Assembly: GCA_903921325.1 (NCBI GenBank)
Contig: CAIXPL010000019.1
Span: forward strand, 248,001 to 312,000
Source: an uncultured Pseudomonadota bacterium
GTDB lineage: Bacteria > Pseudomonadota > Gammaproteobacteria > Burkholderiales > SG8-39
Length of the DNA: 64,000 nucleotides
Reading direction: 5' to 3'
This document shows, piece by piece, positions 8,668 through 16,655 of this stretch. The notes beneath the pieces are model-generated. The model worked only from the letters and a program-made list of their open reading frames with translations, was not told where the DNA came from and made no database searches. The position numbers and the translations under genes were made by a program. How positions within the stretch are numbered: the stretch's first letter is position 1; each line of letters opens with the position of its first letter.

Positions 8668-9693
8668 ATGACAACACAGACTGCCACCGCCGCCGAGCTG
8701 GCCCGGTTTTCAGCCGGGATCTCGGGCTTGTCGCTGATGCCGTTGTGGGAGCGCACCGCCCGCATGAAACCGGGGTCAGCCTGTGTGCCGCACGTGTGGC
8801 ATTACGCGGCCATTCGCGAGCATCTGTTGCGGGCGAGCACGCTGATCACCAAGCGTGACGCTGAACGCCGGGTGCTGGTGCTTGAGAATCCGAGCCTGCG
8901 CGGCTCGACCTTTGTGACCCAGTCGCTGTATGCCGGACTGCAGATCATCCTGCCCGGGGAGATCGCCCCTTCGCATCGGCATTCACCGGCGGCGTTGCGT
9001 TTCATCGTTGAGGGCGAAGGCGCCTATACGTCGATCGAAGGGGAAAAGATCATCATGTCGCCGGGGGATTTCATCGTCACCTCGAACTGGACCTGGCATG
9101 AGCATGGCAACGAGGGGACCGGTCCGGTGGTGTGGCTCGATGGCCTGGATACGCCCATCGTGGCCTTGTTCGGTGCCATGTTTCGCGAAGATGCGCCCCT
9201 TGAGAGCTATGCACCGAAGAACCATTCCGAGGTGAGCGCCGCCCGCTTCGGTTGCGGCCTGCTGCCGATGGAGTACCGCGCGGCCGATGCGCAGGCGACA
9301 CCGCTGCGGGTCTATCGCTATCGGCAGGCGCGTGCCGCCCTCGCCACACTGGAGGCCGCCGAGCCTGCCCACCCGGCGCACGGCTATCGCCTGCGCTATG
9401 CGCATCCGGGCACCGGCGGACATCCCTTCCCCACCATGGGTGTGTCGCTGCAACGACTGCCAGCGGGCTTTGCTGGTGTGCCCTGGCAGAGCACCGAGAG
9501 CCGGGTGTGCAGCGTGGTGGAGGGCACCGGCCGCGCGCTGCTCGGGGACCAAACATTTGAATTCGGTCCGCGTGATTGCTTTGTCATCCCGCCGTGGACT
9601 CACAGCCGGCTCGAGTCTGACTCGGGCAGCGTGATTTTCAGCTATAGCGACCGCGCGGCACAGGAAGCTCTGGGTCTGTTACGCGAGCAGTGA
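8668..9693 (+). CDS. gtdA: Gentisate 1,2-dioxygenase
   Basis: Bicupin ring-cleaving dioxygenase of 341 residues, normal length for the family. It opens gentisate between C1 and C2 to give maleylpyruvate in the cytoplasm. N-terminal cupin: PHVWHYAAIREHLLRA, then RRVLVLENPSLRG, LQIILPGEIAPSHRHSPAAL with the Fe(II)-binding His pair, and SNWTWHEHGNEG supplying the third ligand. The C-terminal cupin (TMGVSLQRLPAGFAG onward) is more diverged. Start ATG at 8668 after TGAGGA. It is divergent from the TctC receptor gene and converges on a GMC oxidoreductase. The product would be handled by the isomerase at 15516-16163, and its substrate could be made by the Rieske oxygenase at 19583-21396. Confidence 0.88.
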   Translation: MTTQTATAAELARFSAGISGLSLMPLWERTARMKPGSACVPHVWHYAAIREHLLRASTLITKRDAERRVLVLENPSLRGSTFVTQSLYAGLQIILPGEIAPSHRHSPAALRFIVEGEGAYTSIEGEKIIMSPGDFIVTSNWTWHEHGNEGTGPVVWLDGLDTPIVALFGAMFREDAPLESYAPKNHSEVSAARFGCGLLPMEYRAADAQATPLRVYRYRQARAALATLEAAEPAHPAHGYRLRYAHPGTGGHPFPTMGVSLQRLPAGFAGVPWQSTESRVCSVVEGTGRALLGDQTFEFGPRDCFVIPPWTHSRLESDSGSVIFSYSDRAAQEALGLLREQ

Positions 9694-9722
9694 TCGGAGC
9701 GCAGTCAGCGCGGCACGTGATG

Positions 9723-9808
9723 CAACGCCGCGCACGCGCACGACGCCGCGGACATCACGTCCAACGCCCCCGTGGCCACGATTCAACGCTGCGCACGCGC
9801 ACGACGCA
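9723..9808. repeat. 25-bp direct repeat copying the 3' end of the GMC oxidoreductase gene
   Basis: CAACGCTGCGCACGCGCACG at 9784 onward is the last codons and stop of the minus-strand GMC gene. Nearly the same 25 bases (two differences) recur at 9723-9747, 61 bases further on in the convergent spacer, where TGA has become TGC. It therefore looks like a duplicated gene terminus. Confidence 0.75.
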
Positions 9809-11408
9809 CCAGCTCGGCACCGCGCTCGGCGATCATCAGCGTCGGCGAATTGGTATTGCCCGAAGTGATTGTTGGCATCACCGAGGCGTCGATCACGCGG
9901 AGCGCCGCGATACCACGCACTCTGAGCTGTGAATCGACCACCGCATCGGTGTCATCCGCACGGCCCATGCGGCAAGTGCCTACCGGATGAAATATGGTGG
10001 TACCAACATCGCCCGCGGCACGAGTGAGTTCTTCATCGGTCTGCGCGGCCGGTCCGGGCAGAAACTCCTGCGGCGAGAACGGCGCGAGCGCCTTGCTCGA
10101 GAGCACGATGCGGCGGGTCAGCCGCATTGCATCGATGGCCACCCGACGGTCCTCGGGAGTCGAGAGCGAGTTGAGCCGGATCGCCGGCTGCAGGCGCGCT
10201 TCGCTTGAACGCACCAGCACCGTGCCGCGTGCGGTCGGTTGCAGGTTGCAGACGCTCGCTGTGAACGCCGGAAAGCGGTGCAACGGGTCACCAAATTTAT
10301 CCAGCGACAGGGGCTGGATATGAAACTGGATGTTCGGCCGGGTACGCGACGGATCAGACATCGCGAAGGCCCCAAGCTGCGAGGGTGCCATTGACAGCGG
10401 CCCGGAGCGGGTCAGCGCGTATTGCAGTGCCATGCCGGCCTTGGCGAACCAGTTATTGGCCAGCGTATTGAGCGTCCTTGCACCTTTGACCTTGAAGGCC
10501 ATGCGCAGTTGCAGATGATCTTGCAGATTGGAACCGACCCCAGGCAATGCGTGGCGCACCGTAATGCCGCGATTGCGCAGCCAGGTGGGTGGCCCGATGC
10601 CGGTGAGCTGCAGGATGTGCGGGCTACCGACAGCCCCTGCACTCAAAATCGTCTCACCCCGGGCGGTGACGTGCCAGCGCTCGCCGCCACGATGGAAGTC
10701 CACCCCATAGCAGCGCCGATTGACCATGCGCAGGCGCGTCACCATCGCATCGGTAATCACCGACACATTGCCGCGTTTGATGGCCGGGTGCAGGAATGCG
10801 CGCGCCGCGCTCCAGCGCACGCCGCGGCGCTGATTGACCTCGAAGCGGGCCACCCCATGATTGTTGCCGCGGTTGAAATCATCGGTTGAGGGAATACCCT
10901 GCTCATTGGCAGCGGCGGCAAAGGCGTCGAGCAACCTCCACGAAAGCCGTTGTTGCTCGACTCGCCACTCGCCCTCGCTGCCGTGAAATTCCGAGCTGCC
11001 GCGCCAGTGGTTTTCGGTGCGCTTGAACACCGGCAGCACGCTGTCCCAGGACCAGTCGCTGTCACCGGTCTGTGCGGCCCAGCCGTCATAGTCCTCGGCC
11101 TGTCCGCGCAGATACAGCATGGCATTGATCGACGATGATCCACCCAGCACCCGGCCGCGCGGATAGTTGAGCGCCCGCCCATTGAGCCCGTTGTCTGGCT
11201 GGGTACGAAAACACCAGTCCGTGCGCGGGTTGCCAATGCAGTACAGATACCCCACCGGGATATGTACCCAGATCCAGTCGTCCTTCGGGCCCGCTTCGAT
11301 CACCAGCACCCGAACAGCGGGATCAGCGCTCAATCGTTCAGCCAGCAGGCACCCGGCGGTGCCGGCACCCACAATCACGTAATCAAATTCGCCAGCACTC
11401 TGACTCAT
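9783..11408 (-). CDS. GMC family oxidoreductase (choline dehydrogenase-like)
   Basis: FAD-dependent glucose-methanol-choline oxidoreductase of 541 residues, a typical length. The dinucleotide fold is at the N-terminus (DYVIVGAGTAGCLLAERLSA). The GMC signature is YPRGRVLGGSSSINAMLYLR. The C-terminal motif FHPVGTCRMG carries the catalytic His, followed by LRVIDASVMPTITSGNTNSP. It oxidises an alcohol, probably cytoplasmic; the substrate is unknown. I start it at the ATG at 11408, which follows AAAGGTGACC. The frame is open for another 89 codons upstream, but that part overlaps the divergent LigK-like gene and looks non-coding. A plausible promoter lies at 11469-11496. Confidence 0.9.
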   Translation of the reverse strand: MSQSAGEFDYVIVGAGTAGCLLAERLSADPAVRVLVIEAGPKDDWIWVHIPVGYLYCIGNPRTDWCFRTQPDNGLNGRALNYPRGRVLGGSSSINAMLYLRGQAEDYDGWAAQTGDSDWSWDSVLPVFKRTENHWRGSSEFHGSEGEWRVEQQRLSWRLLDAFAAAANEQGIPSTDDFNRGNNHGVARFEVNQRRGVRWSAARAFLHPAIKRGNVSVITDAMVTRLRMVNRRCYGVDFHRGGERWHVTARGETILSAGAVGSPHILQLTGIGPPTWLRNRGITVRHALPGVGSNLQDHLQLRMAFKVKGARTLNTLANNWFAKAGMALQYALTRSGPLSMAPSQLGAFAMSDPSRTRPNIQFHIQPLSLDKFGDPLHRFPAFTASVCNLQPTARGTVLVRSSEARLQPAIRLNSLSTPEDRRVAIDAMRLTRRIVLSSKALAPFSPQEFLPGPAAQTDEELTRAAGDVGTTIFHPVGTCRMGRADDTDAVVDSQLRVRGIAALRVIDASVMPTITSGNTNSPTLMIAERGAELVRRARAQR

Positions 11409-11468
11409 GGTCACCTTTTCAAGAGCAAAACTAAGCTTGCTGCCCGCCCCAACCTTGCGTTTGAATTC

Positions 11469-11496
11469 ATAATAGACGGGTTCGCCCTGTTCGCAA
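11469..11496 (-). promoter_or_regulatory. Candidate sigma70 promoter for the GMC oxidoreductase gene
   Basis: On the minus strand TTGCGA (11491-11496) and TATTAT (11469-11474) are separated by 16 bases, four and five matches to the -35 and -10 consensus. Transcription would begin about 50 bases before the ATG at 11408. It lies in the spacer to the divergent LigK-like gene. Confidence 0.45.
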
Positions 11497-11553
11497 AACG
11501 GGGCTTTGGCAAGGGGGCCGCTGCGCCGCCAACATGGACTGGAGAATTGACTC

Positions 11554-12243
11554 ATGAATGGAATCGTGGTTCGCAACATCAAGCGGGCCGACCCGGCCGC
11601 AGTGCAGTCACTGGGCGCGTTCGGTGTGGCCACCATCCACGAAGCGCAAGGTCGCAGCGGACTGATGCGGACCAATATGCGACCGATTTATGAAGGCGCG
11701 CGTGCAGTAGGCACCGCTGTCACCGTGCTGGTCCACCCCGGCGACAACTGGATGCTGCATGTGGCTGCTGAGCAGATTCAACCCGGTGACATCGTGGTGG
11801 CTGCCTGCTCGGCTGAGAACACCGATGGCATGTTCGGAGAGTTGCTGGGCACCATCTACCGTGCCCATGGCGCGATGGGTCTTATCATCGACGCGGGCTG
11901 CCGCGATGTCAGCGACCTTAAGAAACTGGGCTTTCCCGTGTGGTCGCGCGCCATCTCGGCCAAGGGCACCGTGAAATCAACCATCGGCTCGGTCAATATC
12001 CCGGTGGTGTGCGCCGGCGCGCTGGTCAACCCGGGCGATGTCATCATTGCCGATGATGATGGCGTGGTGGTCGTGCCGCGTGCCCACGCGGGCGCCGTGG
12101 CGCAGGCGTCACGGTTGCGCGAAGAGAAGGAGGCCGACTCCAGAGCCCATTACGCGGCGGGCACCTTGAGCCTTGACTTGAATGGCATGCGCGAACCGCT
12201 GGCCAAGGCCGGCTTGCGCTATGTCGATGAACTGCCGGAATAG
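11554..12243 (+). CDS. ligK: 4-carboxy-4-hydroxy-2-oxoadipate aldolase / oxaloacetate decarboxylase (LigK/RraA family)
   Basis: RraA-fold aldolase of 229 residues. LigK/ProA/GalC enzymes split 4-carboxy-4-hydroxy-2-oxoadipate into pyruvate and oxaloacetate and decarboxylate oxaloacetate. Diagnostic stretches: GVATIHEAQGRSGLM at the N-terminus, the GELLGTIYRAHGAMGLIIDAG loop region with the following CRDV metal/substrate site, and DDDGVVVVPR. The length and the D-x-G-C-R-D motif favour the aldolase over the RNase-E regulator RraA. It is followed after 18 bases by the LigI-like gene, so the pair probably forms an operon serving the protocatechuate 4,5-cleavage route. No ring-cleaving LigAB was seen in the window, so upstream enzymes must be elsewhere or the pair serves another substrate. 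Confidence 0.85.
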   Translation: MNGIVVRNIKRADPAAVQSLGAFGVATIHEAQGRSGLMRTNMRPIYEGARAVGTAVTVLVHPGDNWMLHVAAEQIQPGDIVVAACSAENTDGMFGELLGTIYRAHGAMGLIIDAGCRDVSDLKKLGFPVWSRAISAKGTVKSTIGSVNIPVVCAGALVNPGDVIIADDDGVVVVPRAHAGAVAQASRLREEKEADSRAHYAAGTLSLDLNGMREPLAKAGLRYVDELPE

Positions 12244-12261
12244 AGAATTCGTCGCACAGCC

Positions 12262-13143
12262 ATGACAAGCACTCCTGCGCCCAAAAGCATTCCCGCACCC
12301 GATCCTCATCCGGTAAAGCCGCGCTACATGATGCCGGCCGATGCCTGTGATGCCCATTGTCACGTGTTCGGCCCTGCAGCGAAATTTCCGTTCGCCGAAG
12401 GGCGTCGCTACACCCCCCCCGATGCGCCGAAAGAGGCGTTACGCGCTTTGCACGCGCATCTGGGTCTATCGCGGGTGGTGCTGGTGCAGGCGAGCTGCCA
12501 TGGCGCGGACAACCGTGCCATGCTCGATGCGATCGCCGATTCCAATGGTCGCTATCGCGGCGTAGCCATGGTGCGCCCCAGCGTGACCGATGCCGAACTG
12601 CAGACCTTGCATGAAGGGGGCGCGCGCGCGGTGCGCTTCAACTTTGTGCAACATCTGGGCGGCGCTCCGGATGTCGCTGCTGTTCAATCGGTGATCAAGC
12701 GGATTGCCCCACTGGGCTGGCATGTGGTGCTGCATCTGGATGCAGAGGATATTGGCCGCTACCGGTCGTTTCTCGATTCGATTCCCACGCCATTTGTCAT
12801 CGACCACATGGGGCGGGTGGACGCCTCGCTCGGTCTGGATCAGGTGCCGTTTCGCCAGTTGCTCGATCTGATGCGCGATGAACGTGCCTGGGTCAAAGTG
12901 AGTGGCGGTGAACGCATCTCGCGCAGCGAGCGGCCCTTTCCAGATGCCATCCCATACGCTGCCGCGCTGATCCAGGCCGCGCCGGATCGCATCCTGTGGG
13001 GCACCGACTGGCCGCATCCCAATGTGCGCCTGATGCCTAACGATGGCGAGATGGTCGACCTGTTCGCGCGCTACACCGACGATGAGGCGGTGCGACGCAA
13101 GATACTCGTCGACAATCCGACGCGACTGTACTGGTCAAACTGA
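12262..13143 (+). CDS. ligI: 2-pyrone-4,6-dicarboxylate lactonase-like amidohydrolase (LigI family)
   Basis: Amidohydrolase-superfamily protein of 293 residues. LigI opens the lactone of 2-pyrone-4,6-dicarboxylate in the protocatechuate 4,5-cleavage pathway. Matching motifs: DAHCHVFGPAAKFPFAEGR, RYTPPDAPKEALRAL, VVLVQASCHGADNRAMLDAI, ARAVRFNFVQHLGG, VIDHMGRVDASLGLD and ILWGTDWPHPN with the catalytic Asp. The family pattern Asp-x-His-x-His, then Asp, is intact except that LigI-type members need no bound metal. It is adjacent to and co-directional with the LigK-like aldolase, which acts one or two steps later, strengthening both calls. It ends in a 111-base convergent spacer. Confidence 0.85.
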   Translation: MTSTPAPKSIPAPDPHPVKPRYMMPADACDAHCHVFGPAAKFPFAEGRRYTPPDAPKEALRALHAHLGLSRVVLVQASCHGADNRAMLDAIADSNGRYRGVAMVRPSVTDAELQTLHEGGARAVRFNFVQHLGGAPDVAAVQSVIKRIAPLGWHVVLHLDAEDIGRYRSFLDSIPTPFVIDHMGRVDASLGLDQVPFRQLLDLMRDERAWVKVSGGERISRSERPFPDAIPYAAALIQAAPDRILWGTDWPHPNVRLMPNDGEMVDLFARYTDDEAVRRKILVDNPTRLYWSN

Positions 13144-13166
13144 CCCGATTGAATAGCATCAGGCAC

Positions 13167-13195
13167 GATCAGCACCCATCGAGAATGGGCTGATC
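13167..13195. terminator. Hairpin in convergent spacer
   Basis: GATCAGC-AC-CCAT and ATGGGCTGATC pair as an 11-base-pair stem with a two-base bulge and a CGAGA loop. It lies 24 bases after the ligI stop and before the convergent iron-sulfur gene. There is no T tract, so a classical intrinsic terminator is uncertain. Confidence 0.4.
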
Positions 13196-13254
13196 GCCGC
13201 CGCGAGCACGTCTTTGATCCTTGTTCTGAGGGCCTTCCTGATTCGCCCGGGACT

Positions 13255-13602
13255 TTATGCGCTCTGATGATCCGGCAAGCGCTCATCGGGCGGCGCAATT
13301 TCGCTCACGACATCGCGCACCCAGTCCTTGTTGCGCAGCGGCTCGATGCGCATCTCGCGGGCTTCCAGGCGGGTGGTACATCCGTAGACTGTCTTGCCAT
13401 CGACCAGCACCATGCATTCCTTGCAAGCGTTGGCGTTGATGCAGGAATAGCGCAGCGCAAGGGTTGGATCAACGTGCGCCCGCACATGGCGCAAACCATC
13501 GAGCACCGACTGGCCTGGTTCAAACGGCACCGGATAGGACTCGTAATGCCCTTCCTGCGGAGGCGCACCGCGCCAGACGGTCAATGTCGCCACGGGCTTC
13601 AT
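13255..13602 (-). CDS. Short 2Fe-2S subunit resembling the N-terminal domain of SdhB/FrdB
   Basis: Protein of 115 residues carrying only the plant-type ferredoxin domain of succinate dehydrogenase/fumarate reductase iron-sulfur subunits. The cysteines lie in RYSCINANACKECMV and, later, VYGCTT, giving C-x5-C-x2-C and a distal Cys, one residue longer in the first gap than the usual C-x4-C. The normal C-terminal 3Fe-4S/4Fe-4S domain (another ~120 residues) is absent, with a proper stop, so this is not a frameshift. Its ATG overlaps the flavoprotein stop as ATGA, so the two are coupled and probably form a two-subunit oxidoreductase without membrane anchor. The electron partner is unknown. Confidence 0.8.
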   Translation of the reverse strand: MKPVATLTVWRGAPPQEGHYESYPVPFEPGQSVLDGLRHVRAHVDPTLALRYSCINANACKECMVLVDGKTVYGCTTRLEAREMRIEPLRNKDWVRDVVSEIAPPDERLPDHQSA

Positions 13603-15392
13603 GCGGCCTCCTTGCTGGCAACCGGAATCGATTCGAGCGTGAGCTGCGCGGGTGTGCCAGGCAGCCGCACCTGCAGATGGCGCAGCCAGGTGTCATCCAG
13701 GCCCGGATAGTCTTCACGTTGATGAGCCCCGCGGCTCTCGGTCCGCTCAATGGCGGCAAGCGTCACCGCTTCGGCCACCAGGGTCATGGTGCGCAGATCA
13801 AGCCAGTCGATCCATTCCGGGTCGAACGCCTGCGGCCGATGCGCGGGTGCGGCACGAACGCGCGCAGCGATCTCGCGTATCTGCGCCAAGCCCTCGCGCA
13901 ACCCCTGTCCGGTTCTGAACGGTCCCACGTGCCGCGCCATGACCTGTTGCAATAGTTCGATCTCGGCGGCCGTGTTCACAGTCGCGGCGAGCGAACCGGG
14001 CGACAGCGTGCCCAATAGCGCACGTGCTGCGGCGGAGGGCTCGGGCGCACCGGAGGCACTGGCTGCCACATTGGCCACGCTGGCCGCACTGGCCGCACTG
14101 GCCGCACTGGCCGCACTGGCCGCACTGGCCGCACTGGCCGCACTGGCTACATTGGCTACATTGGCTACATAGGCCGCGGCGCTTGCGCCAGCGCGCCGGC
14201 CGAAGGCAAACGCTTCGGTGATCGCATTCCCCGAGAGCCGGTTGGCACCGTTGGCGCCACCGACGGCTTCGCCAGCGGCGTACAAACCGGGCACACCAGT
14301 CGACATTGCAGTGTCGACCGCGATACCGCCCATGTGATAGTGGGCAATCGGTGCCACCTCGATCGGTGTCTTGGTGAGATCGATGCCGTTCTTGGCCAGG
14401 CGACCGATGACCGGTCCGAAGGCTTCTTTCAATTGCTCGGGCGAGCAATGCGCAAAACTCAACCACGCCCCGCCATGCGGCGAACCGCGACCGGCCTCGA
14501 CTTCCTTGGTGATCGCGTAGGTAGCCTGATCGCGGGTGATCGTGTAACGACCGTCATCGACCGCACCATAGCGATGGGTGAATTCCTCCATCTTGCCATT
14601 GAGCAAGCGACCGCCCAGCTTGTAGCGAAACGGATCCCACATGATCGGGTCCATGCCGATCATGCGCGGCGCGAGGTGACCGATCGGAAAGAACTGCACA
14701 AATTCCATGTCGATCAGTCGTGCACCGGCACGCAGCGCGAGCGCATACGCATCGCCGCCCATATTGGCCGAGGCGCTGTTACGGGCATACAGGCGAGTAA
14801 GCCCGCCGCAGGCAAGCACCACCGCGTGCGCCTGCACCACGATCGGATCGCCGGAGGGCAGATGCAGACCGACCGCGCCAGTACAACGACCCTGCTCGAT
14901 GACCACATCGGTCAGGCACAAATCACCGACACGCATGACACCGGGGGTACGAATCACCTGCGTGCGCAGGGTGCGCGACACGGCCGGGCCGGTGTTCAGA
15001 AAATCAACATAGACGCAGCGCGCCCTGTCATGACCCGGTGCCATGATCGGACTGAATTGCTCCCCCTGACGTGCCCAACCAACTCCCCAGGCGTCCATTT
15101 CGCGCACGCAGGCCAAACCCTCTTCGCACAGCAGCTTTGACAGTTCGGGTTCGCACAATCCGCGGCCGGCGCGCAACGTGTCAGCCAGGTGATTCTCAAC
15201 GCTATCGGCGGCCGGTTCCGCAGTAGCGGCAGCCACTGTCATCTGTGCCATCACTGTTGCACCGCTGCGTCCAATCAGCCCACGATCAGCAAGAATCACC
15301 TGCGCGCCTCGGCGCGCCGCTTCGATGGCAGCGTACATGCCGGCGCCGCCGGCACCAATGACCAGTACGTCAGTCTGTAGCGTTCGCGTCAT
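13599..15392 (-). CDS. Fumarate reductase/succinate dehydrogenase-like flavoprotein with Ala-Ala-Ser tandem repeat
   Basis: FAD-dependent oxidoreductase of the SdhA/FrdA/NadB superfamily, 597 residues from the ATG at 15392 (601 from an ATG at 15404). DVLVIGAGGAGMYAAIEAAR is the N-terminal dinucleotide fold. GRSGATVMAQMTVAAA follows, and IAHYHMGGIAVDT and GLYAAGEAVGGANGANRLSG form the FAD/active-site end with the His usual in this family. Near residue 410-445 is an unusual (AAS)n stretch encoded by a 9-base minisatellite. The C-terminal helical domain follows and lacks an obvious membrane-anchor interface. Together with the overlapping short iron-sulfur subunit it resembles soluble enoate or 2-enoyl-acid reductases/dehydrogenases, here possibly acting on an unsaturated ring-cleavage acid. 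That role is inferred from the operon. Confidence 0.85.
   Translation of the reverse strand: MTRTLQTDVLVIGAGGAGMYAAIEAARRGAQVILADRGLIGRSGATVMAQMTVAAATAEPAADSVENHLADTLRAGRGLCEPELSKLLCEEGLACVREMDAWGVGWARQGEQFSPIMAPGHDRARCVYVDFLNTGPAVSRTLRTQVIRTPGVMRVGDLCLTDVVIEQGRCTGAVGLHLPSGDPIVVQAHAVVLACGGLTRLYARNSASANMGGDAYALALRAGARLIDMEFVQFFPIGHLAPRMIGMDPIMWDPFRYKLGGRLLNGKMEEFTHRYGAVDDGRYTITRDQATYAITKEVEAGRGSPHGGAWLSFAHCSPEQLKEAFGPVIGRLAKNGIDLTKTPIEVAPIAHYHMGGIAVDTAMSTGVPGLYAAGEAVGGANGANRLSGNAITEAFAFGRRAGASAAAYVANVANVASAASAASAASAASAASAASAASVANVAASASGAPEPSAAARALLGTLSPGSLAATVNTAAEIELLQQVMARHVGPFRTGQGLREGLAQIREIAARVRAAPAHRPQAFDPEWIDWLDLRTMTLVAEAVTLAAIERTESRGAHQREDYPGLDDTWLRHLQVRLPGTPAQLTLESIPVASKEAA
14071..14169 (-). 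repeat. 9-bp in-frame minisatellite encoding Ala-Ala-Ser/Ala-Asn-Val repeats
   Basis: Eleven 9-base units lie head to tail. Seven are identical (CTGGCCGCA on plus, 14080-14142) and the flanking ones are variants (CTGGCTACA, TTGGCTACA, TTGGCCACG). On the coding minus strand they encode Ala-Asn-Val and then Ala-Ala-Ser steps inside the flavoprotein, at the junction between its FAD-binding and helical domains. Unit length is a multiple of three, so copy-number change keeps the frame. Confidence 0.9.
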
Positions 15393-15405
15393 TTCTTGAA
15401 GCATG

Positions 15406-15518
15406 TCCTGTCAAAAGGCTTGGAAGAGAATAGGTCCGGTCAGAATGCACGTACTGTCCGTCTGCATCGAGGATGCGTATGTCCGGTCAGAAAACATCGA
15501 ACATCAGGTGTCCGGTCA
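15406..15518 (-). repeat. Stop-context repeats filling the isomerase-flavoprotein spacer
   Basis: The TGACCGGA that contains the stop of the isomerase gene (15511-15518) recurs at 15482-15489, 15435-15442 and, as TGACAGGA, at 15406-15413. Spacings are 29, 47 and 29 bases, all two more than a multiple of three. Each unit is therefore open from one NTG overlapping a TGA to the next TGA. The resulting short peptides end in DVF, RAF and QAF, echoing the real C-terminus ADAF. The overlapped starts are TTG or CTG, so translation is doubtful, but the repeat is clear. Confidence 0.65.
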
Positions 15519-16163
15519 AAACGCATCGGCCTGGCCCGCCGGATCGGCCGCCTTCACCGCATCGAGGCTCGCGCACTGCTCATAGATCGCCATGGTGCGG
15601 GGATAGGCGCTCAGGTCACAGTTGAAGCGCTTGGCATTCTGAATCTGCGGTACCAGGCAGACATCGGCCATGGTGAATTGATCACCCAGACAGAATCGAC
15701 CAGAGCGGTCTTCGCTCACCAGAAACTGTTCCAGGCCGGTGAGACCTTCGGCAATCCAGTGCGGATACCAATCACCGTTCACCTTGGCATCCTCCAGACC
15801 ATAGGCGCTCTTCAGATACTTGAGCACCCGGACATTATTGAGCGGATGCATTTCACAGCCGATGATCTGCGACACCGCGCGCACATACCATTTTTGTTCG
15901 ATGTCAGCGGGCATCAACGCGGGAGCGGGATAGCGCTCATCCAGATACTCGATCATGGCCATTGATTGGGTGAACACCTGGCCGGCCTCATCGACCAGTG
16001 AAGGCACCAGGCCTTGCGGATTGACTTCGAGATAGCCCGCGTCGCGATGCTGCATCTTGGGCAGACTCACATAGTGCGCCTCATAGGGCAACCCCTTCCA
16101 GGCGAGCGCAATGCGCAGTCGAAACGAGGTGGAAGAGCGAAAGAACGTATAGAGCTGCAACAT
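15516..16163 (-). CDS. maiA: Maleylpyruvate/maleylacetoacetate isomerase (zeta-class GST)
   Basis: Glutathione-dependent cis-trans isomerase of 215 residues. It converts maleylpyruvate to fumarylpyruvate, or maleylacetoacetate to fumarylacetoacetate. The zeta-class motif SSTSFRLRIALAWKG, holding the Ser-Ser-x-Ser active site, is at residues 9-24. NPQGLVPSLVD and FTQSMAMIEYLDERYP complete the thioredoxin-like domain. GDQFTMADVCLVPQI is typical of the C-terminal domain. Start ATG at 16163 lies two bases after the stop of the ABM-like gene. With gentisate dioxygenase in the same region, maleylpyruvate is the more likely substrate. No fumarylpyruvate hydrolase was recognised here. Confidence 0.85.
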   Translation of the reverse strand: MLQLYTFFRSSTSFRLRIALAWKGLPYEAHYVSLPKMQHRDAGYLEVNPQGLVPSLVDEAGQVFTQSMAMIEYLDERYPAPALMPADIEQKWYVRAVSQIIGCEMHPLNNVRVLKYLKSAYGLEDAKVNGDWYPHWIAEGLTGLEQFLVSEDRSGRFCLGDQFTMADVCLVPQIQNAKRFNCDLSAYPRTMAIYEQCASLDAVKAADPAGQADAF

Positions 16164-16165
16164 GG

Positions 16166-16528
16166 TCAGGCGGCCTTGTTCAGAATGTGTTCGGGTGTGC
16201 TGGAGACGATCTTGCCGTAATCCGGCACGAACTTGCCGCCCTCGATCAGACCGACAAAGGCCGGCTTCATGTCCACCAACTGACGGCGGATGCGCGCATG
16301 TTCCTCGATATCGGACCACTCGGCGATGAGCCAGAAGTGCTGCGAGTCTGCCGTGTCCTGCACCAGCACACCATCCTTCACCTGGGCCGCCGACTTGTGC
16401 ATGGGATTGCCATCGGAGTAGTCGAACTCGTTGAACAGCTCGATGAATTCGGCTTCTTTGCCAGCCTTCACCCGAAAATCATAGATATGAAAAAAGTTGC
16501 CCATCGAGGCTAACGGGATCATGGCCAT
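16166..16528 (-). CDS. Small dimeric alpha/beta-barrel (ABM-like) protein
   Basis: Protein of 120 residues with the ferredoxin-like fold pattern of antibiotic-biosynthesis-monooxygenase-like proteins (HIYDFRVKAGKEAEFIELFN as strand plus helix, HFWLIAEWSDIEEHARIR as the second half). The start ATG at 16528 is supported by AAAGGAG seven bases upstream; a second ATG six bases in is also possible. It sits between an ABC permease gene and the maleylpyruvate isomerase gene and is co-transcribed with the latter at two bases' distance. It may be a cofactor-free oxygenase, an isomerase or a binding protein for a pathway intermediate; the sequence does not decide this. Confidence 0.75.
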   Translation of the reverse strand: MAMIPLASMGNFFHIYDFRVKAGKEAEFIELFNEFDYSDGNPMHKSAAQVKDGVLVQDTADSQHFWLIAEWSDIEEHARIRRQLVDMKPAFVGLIEGGKFVPDYGKIVSSTPEHILNKAA

Positions 16529-16655
16529 GGAAACGCTCCTTTGGAGAAATGCAGACGCCGGAGAATCCTGCGCCGCGCCGGTTTCGTCAAGCGGGTTCGC
16601 TCAAATGGCAAGCGGCCAGCCCAGTTGACTTGTCGCTGTGGGTGGCCACCACAAC

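Noticed and set aside
11409-11675. N-terminal extension of the GMC oxidoreductase
   Set aside because: The extra 89 codons run into the divergent LigK-like gene, lack any domain, and a good ribosome site precedes the ATG at 11408.
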